Positions 8,851 through 18,864 are shown, numbered from the stretch's first letter. The stretch: DNA of 64,000 bases from Brucella pseudintermedia (GCF_008932435.1 NZ_WBWE01000010.1:124001-188000); one strand, 5' to 3'. The notes: a model not told the origin generated them from the sequence alone. Made by a program: numbers and translations.

Positions 8851-9759
8851 ATGGCCGTTATGGAAGAGGTCAACCGCCGAAAGCCGCCGGGAGTATTGCG
8901 CAATCTGAATGCAAAGGTGGCAGCACTCCCCATGATCGCGACGGTTCTCGTGGTCTTTATTGGCTGCACGCTTTGGACAGTCGTCTATTCCTTCACATCT
9001 TCCAAATCGTTGCCGATGTTGAACTTCATCGGCTTCGATCAGTATACGCGTCTGTTTTCAGCAACCCGCTGGCATGTGTCGGTGCGTAATCTGGCGATCT
9101 ACGGCGTCCTTTGCATGGGCTTTTCTCTTGTGACGGGGTTTGTTCTTGCGGCGCTGATGGATCAAAAAATCCGCTTCGAAAACACGTTCCGCACGATCTT
9201 TCTATATCCTTACGCCCTGTCGTTTATCGTGACGGGTCTTGTCTGGCAGTGGATATTCAATCCTCAGCTAGGGCTGGAGAAAGTCATTCGCGATATCGGT
9301 TTCGACAGTTTCCAGATGGCGATCCTATCGAGCCGAACTTACGTCATTTATGCGATTGTCATTGCCGGACTTTGGCAGATGACAGGCCTGGTCATGGTTT
9401 TGATGTTGGCCGGACTGCGCAATGTTGACGACGAAATCTGGAAGGCTGCGCGGGTTGACGGCATTCCGAAATGGAAAACCTATCTGTTCATCATTCTGCC
9501 GATGATGCGTCCTGTCCTGGTGACAACCATAGTCCTAATCGCGACAGGCATCGTCAAACTTTACGATCTGGTGGTCGCGATGACCAATGGTGGTCCCGGC
9601 ATCGCATCGGAAGTACCGGCAAAATATGTCTACGACTTCATGTTCGGCTGGGCCAATCTGGGGCAGGGGCTGGCTGCTTCTACAGTCATGCTGACCACCG
9701 TTTTGATCATCCTCGTTCCGTGGACGATGCTCGAATTTAGCCGGAGGAAAGCGCGATGA
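8851..9759 (+). CDS. Sugar ABC importer permease 1 (MalF/GtsB type)
   Basis: The 302-residue inner-membrane protein has about six transmembrane helices. The EAA loop near residue 200 (WKAARVDGIPKWKTYLFIILP) contacts the ATPase. The ATG at 8851 follows GGGAGG; an earlier in-frame ATG at 8806 lacks such a site. Its end overlaps the next permease by four bases (ATGA), showing translational coupling. Confidence 0.88.
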   Translation: MAVMEEVNRRKPPGVLRNLNAKVAALPMIATVLVVFIGCTLWTVVYSFTSSKSLPMLNFIGFDQYTRLFSATRWHVSVRNLAIYGVLCMGFSLVTGFVLAALMDQKIRFENTFRTIFLYPYALSFIVTGLVWQWIFNPQLGLEKVIRDIGFDSFQMAILSSRTYVIYAIVIAGLWQMTGLVMVLMLAGLRNVDDEIWKAARVDGIPKWKTYLFIILPMMRPVLVTTIVLIATGIVKLYDLVVAMTNGGPGIASEVPAKYVYDFMFGWANLGQGLAASTVMLTTVLIILVPWTMLEFSRRKAR

Positions 9760-10715
9760 CGGAAGCTGTCCTGAACAGGAAGATGTCGACTGAAACTCAA
9801 TCGGTAGCCGCCGAACCCCGTTCGGTACAAAGCCAGGCACAGCCATGGGGGCGCAAGCCGAAACGGCGCTTCGCGCCTGCCACCCTCATGCTTTACAGCA
9901 TCCTGTTCGTTGCTGCGGTCTATTATCTGCTGCCGCTCTACGTGATGGTCGTGACATCCCTTAAAGGCATGCCCGAGATACGGCTTGGTAATATCTTTGC
10001 GCCGCCTGTCGAAATCACATTCGAACCGTGGATCAAGGCCTGGAGCCAGGCATGCACCGGCCTTTATTGCGAAGGGATAAGTGCAGGCTTCTGGAACTCG
10101 GTCAAGATCACCGTTCCGAGTGTGATCGTTTCCATTGCGATTGCATCGGTCAATGGCTATGCGCTGGCAAACTGGAAGTTCAAGGGATCGGAAATCTTCT
10201 TCGCGGTCCTGCTGTTCGGGGCATTCATTCCGTATCAGGTCATGCTCTATCCGCTCGTTATCATCACACGTGAGCTGGGAATTTTTGGCACGCTGACCGG
10301 GGTTGTCTTTATTCATACCATTTTCGGCATGCCGATCCTGACACTGCTGTTCCGCAATTATTTTGCTGGCTTGCCGCCGGAATTATTCAAGGCCGCCCGC
10401 GTGGACGGCGCCGGTTTCTGGCGAATTTTCTTTCAAATCATGCTGCCTATGTCGCTGCCGATTTTCGTTGTTGCGATCATTCTGCAGGTGACCGGTATCT
10501 GGAACGACTTTCTGTTCGGCGTGGTGTTTGCCGGAACGCAGAATTTTCCGATGACCGTGCAGTTGAACAATATCGTCAACTCCATGCAGGGCGTGAAGGA
10601 ATACAACGTCAATATGGCCGCAACCATTCTGACCGGTGGCGTGCCGCTACTCGTTTACTTCCTCTCGGGCCGTTATTTTGTTCGCGGCATCGCCGCTGGC
10701 GCAGTGAAAGGATGA
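9756..10715 (+). CDS. Sugar ABC importer permease 2 (MalG/GtsC type)
   Basis: The 319-residue permease has a longer, polar N-terminal extension of about 40 residues before the first membrane helix (MLYSILFVAAVYYLLPLYVM). Its EAA loop is FKAARVDGAGFWRIFFQIMLP. It pairs with the preceding permease to form the channel. The ribosome site GGAGG lies inside the upstream gene, and four bases separate its stop from the ATPase gene. Confidence 0.88.
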   Translation: MTEAVLNRKMSTETQSVAAEPRSVQSQAQPWGRKPKRRFAPATLMLYSILFVAAVYYLLPLYVMVVTSLKGMPEIRLGNIFAPPVEITFEPWIKAWSQACTGLYCEGISAGFWNSVKITVPSVIVSIAIASVNGYALANWKFKGSEIFFAVLLFGAFIPYQVMLYPLVIITRELGIFGTLTGVVFIHTIFGMPILTLLFRNYFAGLPPELFKAARVDGAGFWRIFFQIMLPMSLPIFVVAIILQVTGIWNDFLFGVVFAGTQNFPMTVQLNNIVNSMQGVKEYNVNMAATILTGGVPLLVYFLSGRYFVRGIAAGAVKG

Positions 10716-10719
10716 GGTC

Positions 10720-11790
10720 ATGAGTTCAAGCGTTTCCATTCAGGACCTGTCGCTCGCCTTCGGCTCGGTAAATGTGCTGCAAAATCTCAATCTGGAAATC
10801 GGGGAGGGCGAGTTCCTCGTGCTTCTCGGGCCCTCAGGCTGCGGAAAATCCACGCTGCTTAATTGCGTGGCGGGTCTTCTCGATATTTCCGAGGGAAGCA
10901 TTTTCATCAAGGGGCGCAATGTTACCTGGGATGAGCCGAAGGATCGCGGCATCGGCATGGTGTTTCAGTCCTACGCACTTTATCCGCAAATGACCGTCGA
11001 AAAGAACCTTTCATTCGGATTGCGCGTGGCTGGCCTGCCCAAAGGCGAGATCGACAAACGTATCAAGCGTGCTGCCGAAATTCTCCAGATTGAATCTTTG
11101 CTGCAACGCAAGCCCTCGGCATTGTCTGGCGGTCAGCGTCAGCGTGTTGCGATCGGTCGCGCACTGGTGCGTGATGTGGATGTGTTCCTGTTCGATGAGC
11201 CGCTTTCCAATCTCGATGCAAAATTGCGCTCTGAATTGCGGGTCGAGATCAAACGTCTTCATCAAAAGCTCGGTAACACAATGATCTACGTTACCCACGA
11301 CCAGATCGAAGCCCTGACATTGGCGGACCGCATTGCCGTGATGAAAGGTGGCGCGGTGCAGCAACTGGCTGACCCGCTGACAATCTACAACCGCCCGAAG
11401 AACCGGTTTGTCGCGGGCTTTCTTGGTTCGCCATCAATGAATTTCTTCTCCGGGGAGATTGGTGTCACTGAGGGGAAGCCGGTATTCCGCATCGGGCAGA
11501 CGGCTGTAGGGCTGGACGGGTATGACGGGACGCCAAAGCCCGGACATAAGGCAACGCTCGGTGTTCGCCCGGAACATGTCAGGCTTAACACGGAGGACGG
11601 CTTTGAAGCGACCGTTGATCTGGATGAGCCGATGGGGGCCGACAGTTTGGTTTGGCTTCGCCTGAACGGGCATGCCTTGTCCGCGCGGGTGGAAGCCGGA
11701 AAGCGCTATCGGGCAGGCGAAAGGGTCAGGATCGGCTTCAAGCCCGACGCCCTGTCGCTCTTCGATGCCCAGACGGAGGAGAGGCTTTAG
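10720..11790 (+). CDS. Sugar ABC importer ATPase (MalK/UgpC type)
   Basis: The 356-residue ATPase shows Walker A (GPSGCGKST, about 37-45), the signature LSGGQRQR, Walker B VFLFDEPLSNLD and the H-loop THD. A C-terminal TOBE/regulatory region includes LGVRPEHVRL, as in MalK-type subunits. It powers import through the two permeases encoded just upstream. Its stop is followed immediately by an eight-codon open frame (11791-11817) and a 121-bp gap before the epimerase-like gene. Confidence 0.9.
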   Translation: MSSSVSIQDLSLAFGSVNVLQNLNLEIGEGEFLVLLGPSGCGKSTLLNCVAGLLDISEGSIFIKGRNVTWDEPKDRGIGMVFQSYALYPQMTVEKNLSFGLRVAGLPKGEIDKRIKRAAEILQIESLLQRKPSALSGGQRQRVAIGRALVRDVDVFLFDEPLSNLDAKLRSELRVEIKRLHQKLGNTMIYVTHDQIEALTLADRIAVMKGGAVQQLADPLTIYNRPKNRFVAGFLGSPSMNFFSGEIGVTEGKPVFRIGQTAVGLDGYDGTPKPGHKATLGVRPEHVRLNTEDGFEATVDLDEPMGADSLVWLRLNGHALSARVEAGKRYRAGERVRIGFKPDALSLFDAQTEERL

Positions 11791-11817
11791 ATGAACAGAG
11801 AACAACGCTCCCCTTAG
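11791..11817 (+). other. Eight-codon mini-ORF behind the ATPase gene
   Basis: An ATG abuts the ATPase stop codon and has a good upstream GGAGGAG, yet reads only eight residues before TAG. It may be a remnant of a gene start, a small coupling peptide, or chance. Nothing else coding is seen up to 11938. Confidence 0.2.
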
Positions 11818-11938
11818 AGCCGCCGGCATAAGGTCGCATCGGATGTGAGTTGACGGATTGAAGACGGCTTTGATCCGCATGGATGGCTTTTGCCGAAAAA
11901 ACCAACACAATTTTGGAACGAGTTCGAAGGATACGAAC

Positions 11939-12685
11939 ATGAACGGATATTCCTATCAGCTTTACAGCTCCCGCAATTTCCAGCCGTTGGAGCGAACACT
12001 TACAATGTTGCGTGATCTCGGCTACCGCCGCGTGGAGGGATATGGAGGGATTTATGGCGATCCCGTTCGATTAAAGAAGGAACTCGACACATTTGGACTT
12101 TCCATGCCTACCGGCCATTTTGGTCTGGATATGCTGGAAAGCGAAGTGGGCCGCGTGTTGGAGATTGCCAAGATTGCCGATATGAGGGCGATCTTTTGTC
12201 CTTATCTCGATGCAGATCGCCGCCCTGATAGCGTGACTGGCTGGCAGGAGTTCGGGCACCGCCTGGCTGCGGCTGGCGAGCCTTATCGCAAGGAAGGTTA
12301 TGCGTTTGGCTGGCATAACCACGATTTCGAGTTTCGGCCCTTGGCGGACGGCTCCGTACCTCAGGAACACATTCTAAACGCTTCGCCTGATCTGGCCTGG
12401 GAGGCTGATATTGCCTGGATCATTAAAGGTGGTGCCGACCCGCTTGAATGGATCGAGCGTTATGGAGATCGGATACTGGCAGTTCATGTGAAGGACATAG
12501 CCGTGAATGGCGAAAAAGCTGACGAAGACGGTTGGGAAGATGTTGGTCACGGAACCGTCAACTGGGCTGCCTTGTTTGCCGCTTTGCGCAAGACACCTGC
12601 CCGTTATTTCATCATGGAACACGATAACCCATCGGACGATAGCCGGTTTGCGAGCCGTTCCATCGAATCCGTAAGAAATTTCTGA
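11939..12685 (+). CDS. Sugar phosphate isomerase/epimerase-like TIM-barrel protein
   Basis: The 248-residue protein belongs to the xylose isomerase-like TIM-barrel superfamily. Likely metal-binding and active-site stretches are FGWHNHDFEF (about 122-131), EADIAWI (about 155), AVHVKDI (about 180) and FIMEHDNP near the C-terminus. Members isomerise or epimerise sugars and their keto derivatives, or act as dehydratases. Position between the ABC importer and an oxidoreductase suggests it acts on the imported sugar after oxidation. The ATG at 11939 follows a GAAGGA site; the frame extends further upstream without a better start. Confidence 0.78.
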   Translation: MNGYSYQLYSSRNFQPLERTLTMLRDLGYRRVEGYGGIYGDPVRLKKELDTFGLSMPTGHFGLDMLESEVGRVLEIAKIADMRAIFCPYLDADRRPDSVTGWQEFGHRLAAAGEPYRKEGYAFGWHNHDFEFRPLADGSVPQEHILNASPDLAWEADIAWIIKGGADPLEWIERYGDRILAVHVKDIAVNGEKADEDGWEDVGHGTVNWAALFAALRKTPARYFIMEHDNPSDDSRFASRSIESVRNF

Positions 12686-12698
12686 GTTGGAGAGCGAA

Positions 12699-13865
12699 AT
12701 GACCAGGACACTTGGTGTCGGGATTATCGGTTGCGGCAATATATCGGCTGCATATTTGCGGTTGTCTCCCATGTTTCGAAACATCGAAATAAGGGCATGC
12801 GCCGATATCAATTTGGCGGCGGCCAATGCGCGTGCAGAAGAGTTCGGCGTGAAGGCCCAGACTATCGAGGAACTGCTCCAGAACGACGATATCGAAATCG
12901 TCGTCAACCTCACCATTCCGGATGCCCACTATGCCGTAACCAAGAAGATACTGGCCGCTGGCAAACATGCCTATTCGGAAAAGCCGCTGGTTCTTTCAAT
13001 GGAACAGGGGCTGGAACTGAAAGCACTTGCCGATGGCCGCGGCCTCAAAGTCGGGTGCGCCCCAGATACCTTTCTCGGCGGCGCGCACCAACTGGCGCGG
13101 CGCGAAATCGATAGCGGTAATGTCGGTCGCATCACTTCAGGCACATGCCATGTCATGAGCCACGGGATGGAGCATTGGCACCCGAACCCGGACTTTTTCT
13201 TCAAGCATGGCGGTGGCCCGATACTCGATCTCGGACCTTATTACATAGCCAATCTCGTCAATCTTATCGGGCCTGTGAAGCGGGTCGCAGCTTTGACTTC
13301 CATGGCGACACCGACGCGGACGATCAGTTCCGAGCCGCGCAGGGGCGAAACCATTCCCGTGGAGACGCCAACGACTATTCACGCGCTGCTGGAATTCGAA
13401 CAAGGTGCAACAATAACGCTTTCTGCGAGTTGGGATGTGTGGGCGCACCGCCACGCCAACATGGAACTGTACGGCACTGAAGGATCGCTCTATCTGCCGG
13501 ACCCCAATTTTTTCGGCGGAGAAGTTCAACTGGCAAAGCCGGGCGAACCAGTCGAAACCGTTGAGAACTGGGAGCATCCCTTTGGAATCGCGAATGAACA
13601 GCACTCGCAAGGGATGATGGCGAACTATCGGGCAGCGGGACTGGCAGATATGGCTGCCGCCATTTTGGATGGTCGCGAACTGCGTTGTTCGCTGGAACGC
13701 GCACTGCACGGGGTCAACGTGATGTTGGCTATTTTGAAATCGGGCGAAGAAAAGCGTTTCGTCGATATCGAAACCCGTTGCACGCGGCCGGAGGCACTCG
13801 ATATAGCCGCCGCAGAAGCCTTGCTACGGTCGGCAGACAGCAGGAAGAAACGGGCGGCAAACTGA
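12699..13865 (+). CDS. Gfo/Idh/MocA family oxidoreductase
   Basis: The 388-residue protein has an N-terminal Rossmann fold (GVGIIGCGNIS, residues 6-16) and the EKP motif (YSEKPLVLS, about 94-102) whose Lys is catalytic in this family. A C-terminal beta-sheet domain with GGGPILDLGPYYI follows. Such enzymes oxidise sugars or inositols with NAD(P). It is the last gene of the sugar operon, 13 bp after the epimerase-like gene, with the ATG at 12699 behind GGAG. The substrate is probably the imported sugar or its keto form. Confidence 0.85.
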   Translation: MTRTLGVGIIGCGNISAAYLRLSPMFRNIEIRACADINLAAANARAEEFGVKAQTIEELLQNDDIEIVVNLTIPDAHYAVTKKILAAGKHAYSEKPLVLSMEQGLELKALADGRGLKVGCAPDTFLGGAHQLARREIDSGNVGRITSGTCHVMSHGMEHWHPNPDFFFKHGGGPILDLGPYYIANLVNLIGPVKRVAALTSMATPTRTISSEPRRGETIPVETPTTIHALLEFEQGATITLSASWDVWAHRHANMELYGTEGSLYLPDPNFFGGEVQLAKPGEPVETVENWEHPFGIANEQHSQGMMANYRAAGLADMAAAILDGRELRCSLERALHGVNVMLAILKSGEEKRFVDIETRCTRPEALDIAAAEALLRSADSRKKRAAN

Positions 13866-13871
13866 CTTTGC

Positions 13872-13890
13872 ATCGCTCCTCCCGAGCGAT
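13872..13890. terminator. Hairpin between convergent dehydrogenase and LacI genes
   Basis: ATCGCTC and GAGCGAT form a perfect seven-base stem with a five-base loop in the convergent gap. There is no U-run on either side, so termination is only a guess. Confidence 0.35.
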
Positions 13891-13936
13891 TGGAGGCTGT
13901 CTCGATCTTGCGGGATTGGGATGGCCTCCACCCATT

Positions 13937-14977
13937 TTATCCGATCGTTTGCAAGGACTTGATGTCTTTGCCGTTGATCCGACCAAGGATTGCTTTGCCA
14001 AGTTGCTGTCCGGCGAGCTTGAAGCTTTCCTCGACTACAATTAGCCCCGGGCGAAACCAGTGCAAAATCTCGGTTGACTGTTTTGCTGCGACATCGACTT
14101 CATTGCCAATGTTCATTCCAGCATCTTCAATACCAGCGACGAGTGCTAACGCAGCCGCACTGCCCGAGCAGATGATGCCGTCTGGCCGGTCAGTCCTTTT
14201 CATTAATTGAGCGACGTGCAGCCGCAAATCGTCAAGCGGCGTATCGAGATCTACCCCTTCAAGGGGTGATCCGCTGCATTGAAAGGTACGCAGCCCCTCA
14301 TAAAATCCACCCACCATATGGCGGTAATAGGTGAGGTGTGCCGGCGGTGTCAGCAGGGCAAGCCGTTTTCGTCCAAGCTTCGACAGTTTACCGACCATCT
14401 CCAGGGCAAAAGTGAAATTATCAAAGTCGTGATAAGGATGCTCAATGCCCGTATCGGTGCGGCCGTGAGTGGCGAACGGAAAATCATGTTCGGTCAGATA
14501 ATGAACGCGTTGGTCATCCGGTTCTGTGCGTGAGAATATAATTCCGTCGGCTGAGCCTGTCTCGACGATATAGCGGATAGGTTCAATCGGCGCCCGCGAA
14601 TGAAAATAGGGCGTCAGAATGAGATGGTATTGCGTTTCGGCAAGTACATCCGCAACACCGTGAATGACCTGACTGGTGAACCCCATAATTTCATCCTGCG
14701 TATTAAGAACCAGCGCAATGACATTTGTTTTGCCGGTTCGCAGGCGCACGCCGGCACGATTGGGGCGATACCCGATCTGCCTCGCGATCAATTGCACACG
14801 TTTGCGGGTTTCGGGCCCAATTTCAGGCGCATCCTTCAAGGCTCGCGAAACCGTGGTTACGCCCAGACCAGTCATGAATGCGATTGTCTTCAGCGTGGGA
14901 CGTTCATTTTCCAGGAACGATTTGGCTGGATTTTGCGGCTTGGAAACCGTCGGGCTCCGTTTTTCACTCATGCGCAT
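13937..14977 (-). CDS. LacI-family transcriptional regulator of the sugar operon
   Basis: The 346-residue protein has an N-terminal LacI helix-turn-helix at about residues 28-52 (TLKTIAFMTGLGVTTVSRAL) after a polar leader of about 27 residues. The hinge and a periplasmic-binding-protein-like effector domain follow. It is convergent to the last gene of the sugar operon, a common arrangement for a local repressor. It is the only LacI-family gene in the window and the natural candidate for binding the two CG-centred 16-bp operators at 7285 and 7485. The effector is presumably the imported sugar or a metabolite of it. Confidence 0.88.
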   Translation of the reverse strand: MRMSEKRSPTVSKPQNPAKSFLENERPTLKTIAFMTGLGVTTVSRALKDAPEIGPETRKRVQLIARQIGYRPNRAGVRLRTGKTNVIALVLNTQDEIMGFTSQVIHGVADVLAETQYHLILTPYFHSRAPIEPIRYIVETGSADGIIFSRTEPDDQRVHYLTEHDFPFATHGRTDTGIEHPYHDFDNFTFALEMVGKLSKLGRKRLALLTPPAHLTYYRHMVGGFYEGLRTFQCSGSPLEGVDLDTPLDDLRLHVAQLMKRTDRPDGIICSGSAAALALVAGIEDAGMNIGNEVDVAAKQSTEILHWFRPGLIVVEESFKLAGQQLGKAILGRINGKDIKSLQTIG

Positions 14978-15278
14978 TTCGTCCGGCGGCGAGGAACGAC
15001 GTATATAGGCGAACGATAGAAATCGCTTTATCTATCAATAGCTTGTTTTGATGGGCTTGTCATCTTCTATGAAACAATATCGCTGACTTCCGATATTATT
15101 CTGGACCGAATTTTTCGCGCGTCGTGCGCGCACAACTTCATATTCCCGGGGCCCGGAACAGTGAACCCTTGTCTGTTGGAAAGACTTCTTCCGAGGCGCT
15201 GTTTTAACTGGAATGTCATGGTATTAATTCAGTATAACAAGACAATTTTTGAGATGTCATGATGGAGTCGGTAGACGC
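14978..15278. promoter_or_regulatory. Divergent promoter region between lacI-type and enuR-type regulators
   Basis: This 301-bp gap must hold both regulators' promoters. At about 15014-15035 GATAGA and TCTATC form an interrupted inverted repeat with a central CG, a possible autoregulatory site of the LacI protein. TATAAC at 15233-15238 could be a -10 box for the rightward gene. No gene is seen. Confidence 0.35.
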
Positions 15279-16673
15279 ATGTGGGAACCTATTTTGGAAA
15301 TGCGCAAGGGCGTCACCAAGCACCGACTTCTGACAGAAAAAATAGTCGATGATATTGAAAAGGGCATTCTTCAACCCGCCATGCGTATGCCGACCCATCG
15401 GGATTTGGCTCACAAGCTTGGGCTCTCGGTGCAGACGGTCAGCATCAGTTACAAGGAGGCTGAACGGCGTGGTTATCTGCGTGGCGAGGTTGGTCGGGGA
15501 ACATATGTCTGCAACCGGGTGACGGAGCGAGCGGACCGGTTCATGCTGGACCGGGATCCTAGCGGAACGGCGGACCTTTCGATTATTCGGGCGGTTTATA
15601 CAGAAGCGCATGAGAATGCTTCGCGCCGTCTGCTCGAAGAAATGAGCCATTCGGACAATGCGAGTTTCATGCGTCCTTGCCGTCCGATAGCGGGATTGGA
15701 TAGGCATCGTGCTATCGCACGCGATTGGCTGGGCGATCTGTCGGTGGATGTCGATCCGGGCCGGATCATCATCACCAATGGCGCTGCACATGGGCTGTTT
15801 CTCGCGGTTGCTGCCGTCGTTCAGCCCGGGGAAGTCGTGCTCACGGAAAGCCTGACCGACCATGGCATCATAGGTCTTGCCAATGTGCTCGGGTTTACTC
15901 TGCGTGGGCTCCCGATTGATGAACAGGGCATTCTACCCGATGCTTTTGAAACTGCCTGCAAGGCTGGTGACGTCCGTGCGCTTGTGATCATCCCGACACT
16001 GGGCAATCCGACCAGCCATCTGATGGGCGCAGGGCGCCGCATTGCCATTGCGGAAATCGCCCGGCGATACGGCGTCTGTGTTATCGAGGATGAGGTTTAT
16101 AAACCCATCCTTGAAGATAAATTGCCCTCAATGCCGGAGTTGCTGCCTGATCTTGGCTTCTTCGTTACAAGTTTCACCAAGACAGTGATGACCGGCTTGC
16201 GTACGGGCTATCTCGTTGTTCCGACGCAATATTCCATCCGGGTCACATCCATTCTGCGCGTGACAAGCTGGAGCGGCGTCAATCTCATGGGTGAGATGGC
16301 GAGCCGCTGGATCGAGGACGGCACGGCGGCGGAATTGATTAAAATCCAGCGCAGCGAGCTGCGATCCCGGCAGGCGCAAGTAACCGATATTCTGGGTTCG
16401 AATGTGGCGGGCAGCAATCCGTTATCGCTCTGCGCCTGGCTGAAAATTCCTCGCAACTGGTCTGAGGATGGACTGGTGCGCGCACTTGCCAGCAAAGGTG
16501 TTGCTGTCACGCCATCGGACCCATTTGTGGCCGGTGCCGACCGTGGGAGTGGCGGTATTCGCATCTGCCTTGGAGGAAGGCTTTCTCGCTCGGCTTTGCA
16601 GACGGCACTTGAGACCATCCGCGAGACCTTTGCGCAATTGCCGCCTGTCTACGATGTGGGATCGATCGCCTGA
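15279..16673 (+). CDS. enuR: MocR-type regulator, likely EnuR (ectoine utilisation)
   Basis: The 464-residue protein fuses a GntR-type winged helix (residues about 10-80, MRMPTHRDLAHKLGLSVQTV) to an aminotransferase-fold domain. The presumed PLP lysine is K301 (SFTKTVMTGLRTGY). EnuR proteins of ectoine users have this build and respond to the catabolic intermediates N-acetyl-diaminobutyrate and diaminobutyrate through PLP. Here the gene is convergent with ehuA, the last importer gene, eleven bases apart. Assignment to EnuR rests on fold plus location, since MocR proteins are numerous. The ATG at 15279 is preferred to a TTG at 15249, although GGAG is rather far upstream. Confidence 0.78.
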   Translation: MWEPILEMRKGVTKHRLLTEKIVDDIEKGILQPAMRMPTHRDLAHKLGLSVQTVSISYKEAERRGYLRGEVGRGTYVCNRVTERADRFMLDRDPSGTADLSIIRAVYTEAHENASRRLLEEMSHSDNASFMRPCRPIAGLDRHRAIARDWLGDLSVDVDPGRIIITNGAAHGLFLAVAAVVQPGEVVLTESLTDHGIIGLANVLGFTLRGLPIDEQGILPDAFETACKAGDVRALVIIPTLGNPTSHLMGAGRRIAIAEIARRYGVCVIEDEVYKPILEDKLPSMPELLPDLGFFVTSFTKTVMTGLRTGYLVVPTQYSIRVTSILRVTSWSGVNLMGEMASRWIEDGTAAELIKIQRSELRSRQAQVTDILGSNVAGSNPLSLCAWLKIPRNWSEDGLVRALASKGVAVTPSDPFVAGADRGSGGIRICLGGRLSRSALQTALETIRETFAQLPPVYDVGSIA

Positions 16674-16683
16674 AAGCCAGTTT

Positions 16684-17448
16684 CTAAAGCACCGAACGCA
16701 GGAACTCTTTGGTGCGTGCCTCGCTCGGGGTCTGGAATATCTGTTCCGGCGTGCCTTGCTCGCAGATACGCCCCTTATCGAAAAAGCAAACGCGATCAGA
16801 TACTTCCCGGGCAAATCGCATTTCATGCGTGACAAGGAGCATGGTCAGGTCATGCTCCTGTGCCAGCCCGCGAATGACTGACAGCACTTCGCCCACGAGT
16901 TGTGGATCAAGAGCGGACGTGGGTTCGTCAAACAACAATACGCGTGGGCGCATGGCAAGCGAGCGGGCGATGGCGACACGTTGCTGCTGGCCACCTGATA
17001 GTTGTGAAGGATAATGGTCCTTCTTGTCGGTCAAACCCACGAGGGAGAGCAGGTCGAGTGCGCGGGCTTCCGCTTCGGCGCGCTTCATGCCCAGAACATG
17101 AATTGGGGCTTCGATGATGTTTCGCAGCACCGACATGTGCGGAAACAGATTAAAGCTCTGGAACACCATGCCGACATGCGACCTGATCTTGCGCAGATGG
17201 GCTTCGCTGGCCTGAAAGTGACCTTTGCCGTTCGGCTCGTGATAGGACATGTCTGCAAGCTGAAGCGTGCCCTCCTGAAACGGTTCCAGCGTCATGAGGA
17301 TACGAAGAACCGTCGATTTTCCCGAGCCCGAGGGGCCGATAAGGGTAACTTTTTCGCCTGTTCTGACGGAAAAATTGAAGCGATCCAGTACGGTCAGCGC
17401 TCCGAAGCGCTTGGTTACGTCCTGAAAGCGGATAATTTCCTGGGTCAT
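16684..17448 (-). CDS. ehuA: Ectoine/hydroxyectoine ABC importer ATPase
   Basis: The 254-residue ATPase of the polar amino acid type has Walker [10 protein letters not shown] (about 37-45), signature LSGGQQQR, Walker [13 protein letters not shown] and the H-loop VTHEM. It overlaps ehuD by four bases and ends the minus-strand ectoine operon. It energises import through EhuC and EhuD. The family alone would also fit glutamine or histidine import; the flanking doe/eut genes give the substrate. Confidence 0.85.
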   Translation of the reverse strand: MTQEIIRFQDVTKRFGALTVLDRFNFSVRTGEKVTLIGPSGSGKSTVLRILMTLEPFQEGTLQLADMSYHEPNGKGHFQASEAHLRKIRSHVGMVFQSFNLFPHMSVLRNIIEAPIHVLGMKRAEAEARALDLLSLVGLTDKKDHYPSQLSGGQQQRVAIARSLAMRPRVLLFDEPTSALDPQLVGEVLSVIRGLAQEHDLTMLLVTHEMRFAREVSDRVCFFDKGRICEQGTPEQIFQTPSEARTKEFLRSVL

Positions 17449-18137
17449 TTGAGAGCGATCCCGTTTTTTGGAAGTGTACGTTCGAGCAGGCGTATGAGTG
17501 CCGAGCAGATCAAGGTCAGGGCGAGGAAAATCAGGCCCACCATCGACAGAGGCACCAGATATTCAAAGGTGCGGTCGCCAATCAGATTGGCGAGGTTCAG
17601 CATGTCGACAATGCTGACCACCGACAGCACGGGCGTCTCCTTCAGCATGGAGACGAGGTAATTGCCCATGGCCGGGATGATCCGGGGTATGGCTTGCGGA
17701 ATGACGATATCGCGATAAGTGCGCCAGGGCGTGAGATTCAGCGCGCGTGCTGCTTCCCATTGTCCGCGCGGGATGGCTTCGATGCCGCCACGATAAACCT
17801 CTGACGTATAGGCTGAATATTGAAGACCAAGAGCCAGGGCGCCAGTCAGAAAGGCAGGCAGCACGATGCCGTAAACCGGTAGCACATAATACAGGAAAAA
17901 CAGCTGTACCAGCAGCGGCGTATCACGCAGGAACTCAACCACAATTGTGGTTGGCCAGGAGATAATCTTGTATGGACTGCGGCGCAAAAGCGCAAAGACA
18001 AGGCCAAGGACCAGTGCAATTGCAAAGCCCGTGGCAGCGGCTTTCAAAGTCACGGTGAGACCAATCGCCAGAATTGGCAGAATGGAAATCGCGAACGAGA
18101 GAGTGGACGAGGTGTCCCAGGCATAACCGTAGATCAT
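17445..18137 (-). CDS. ehuD: Ectoine/hydroxyectoine ABC importer permease EhuD
   Basis: The 230-residue inner-membrane permease is of the HisMQ/GlnP type, with about five transmembrane helices. Its EAA loop ([21 protein letters not shown]) lies near residues 148-168. It overlaps both neighbours by four bases and forms the channel with EhuC. The C and D labels follow the gene order of rhizobial ehu operons. Confidence 0.82.
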   Translation of the reverse strand: MIYGYAWDTSSTLSFAISILPILAIGLTVTLKAAATGFAIALVLGLVFALLRRSPYKIISWPTTIVVEFLRDTPLLVQLFFLYYVLPVYGIVLPAFLTGALALGLQYSAYTSEVYRGGIEAIPRGQWEAARALNLTPWRTYRDIVIPQAIPRIIPAMGNYLVSMLKETPVLSVVSIVDMLNLANLIGDRTFEYLVPLSMVGLIFLALTLICSALIRLLERTLPKNGIALK

Positions 18138-18793
18138 GCAAAACCTCCAGCCATGGTCTGGCGTCTCAGACGCCGCTCCAGCCAGCGAATGGCTGCAGCC
18201 AGCAAGAGCGCCATTGCGAAATAGCCGAGCAGGGTCAGTGAGTAGATTGTCACGCTGTCCAATGTCAGGTTTCGCAGGCGTTGCGCTTGGAAGGTCAGGT
18301 CGCTGATCGCAATGAGCGAAGCAAGGGCGGTGTCCTTGAGATTGTGGATGGCAAGATTGCCGAAGGCCGGCATCATTTCGACCACCGCTTGCGGAAGGAT
18401 GACATGAAACAAGGTATGGCCCCTGCTGAAATTGAGCGCTCGGGCGGCTTCATGTTGCGCTTCCGGCACCGCCTGTAACGCACCGCGAACCACTTCTGCG
18501 CCGTAGGCACCGATATTGAGTCCAAGGCCCATGATGCCGGTTGTAATCGGATCGAACGAAATACCGATCAGCGGCAAGGCGTAATAGAGCCAGAAAAGCT
18601 GCACGAGCAGCGACGTGCCGCGGAATATCTCGATATAGATCACCGCAATCGTGGAAAGGATCGGCCCACCTGCGAAACGGGCAATTCCGGCGGAAAATGC
18701 CAGTACTGTGCCGATAGCCATCGAACTGAGGGCAAGAATGGCGGTAATTTGCGCTCCCTTGAAAAGGGCGGGAAGATATTCCGTCCAATGCAT
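18134..18793 (-). CDS. ehuC: Ectoine/hydroxyectoine ABC importer permease EhuC
   Basis: The 219-residue HisMQ-type permease has an EAA loop EAARALNFSRGHTLFHVILP near residues 133-152 and a basic C-terminus. It lies 71 bases after ehuB and overlaps ehuD. It works as a heterodimer with EhuD in the inner membrane. Confidence 0.82.
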   Translation of the reverse strand: MHWTEYLPALFKGAQITAILALSSMAIGTVLAFSAGIARFAGGPILSTIAVIYIEIFRGTSLLVQLFWLYYALPLIGISFDPITTGIMGLGLNIGAYGAEVVRGALQAVPEAQHEAARALNFSRGHTLFHVILPQAVVEMMPAFGNLAIHNLKDTALASLIAISDLTFQAQRLRNLTLDSVTIYSLTLLGYFAMALLLAAAIRWLERRLRRQTMAGGFA

Positions 18794-18864
18794 ATGATCG
18801 TCTCCCGGTTGAGATGAGACAATGCCCGCCGAGCCGTGAACGGTTCGACGGGCAGCAATTCAGC

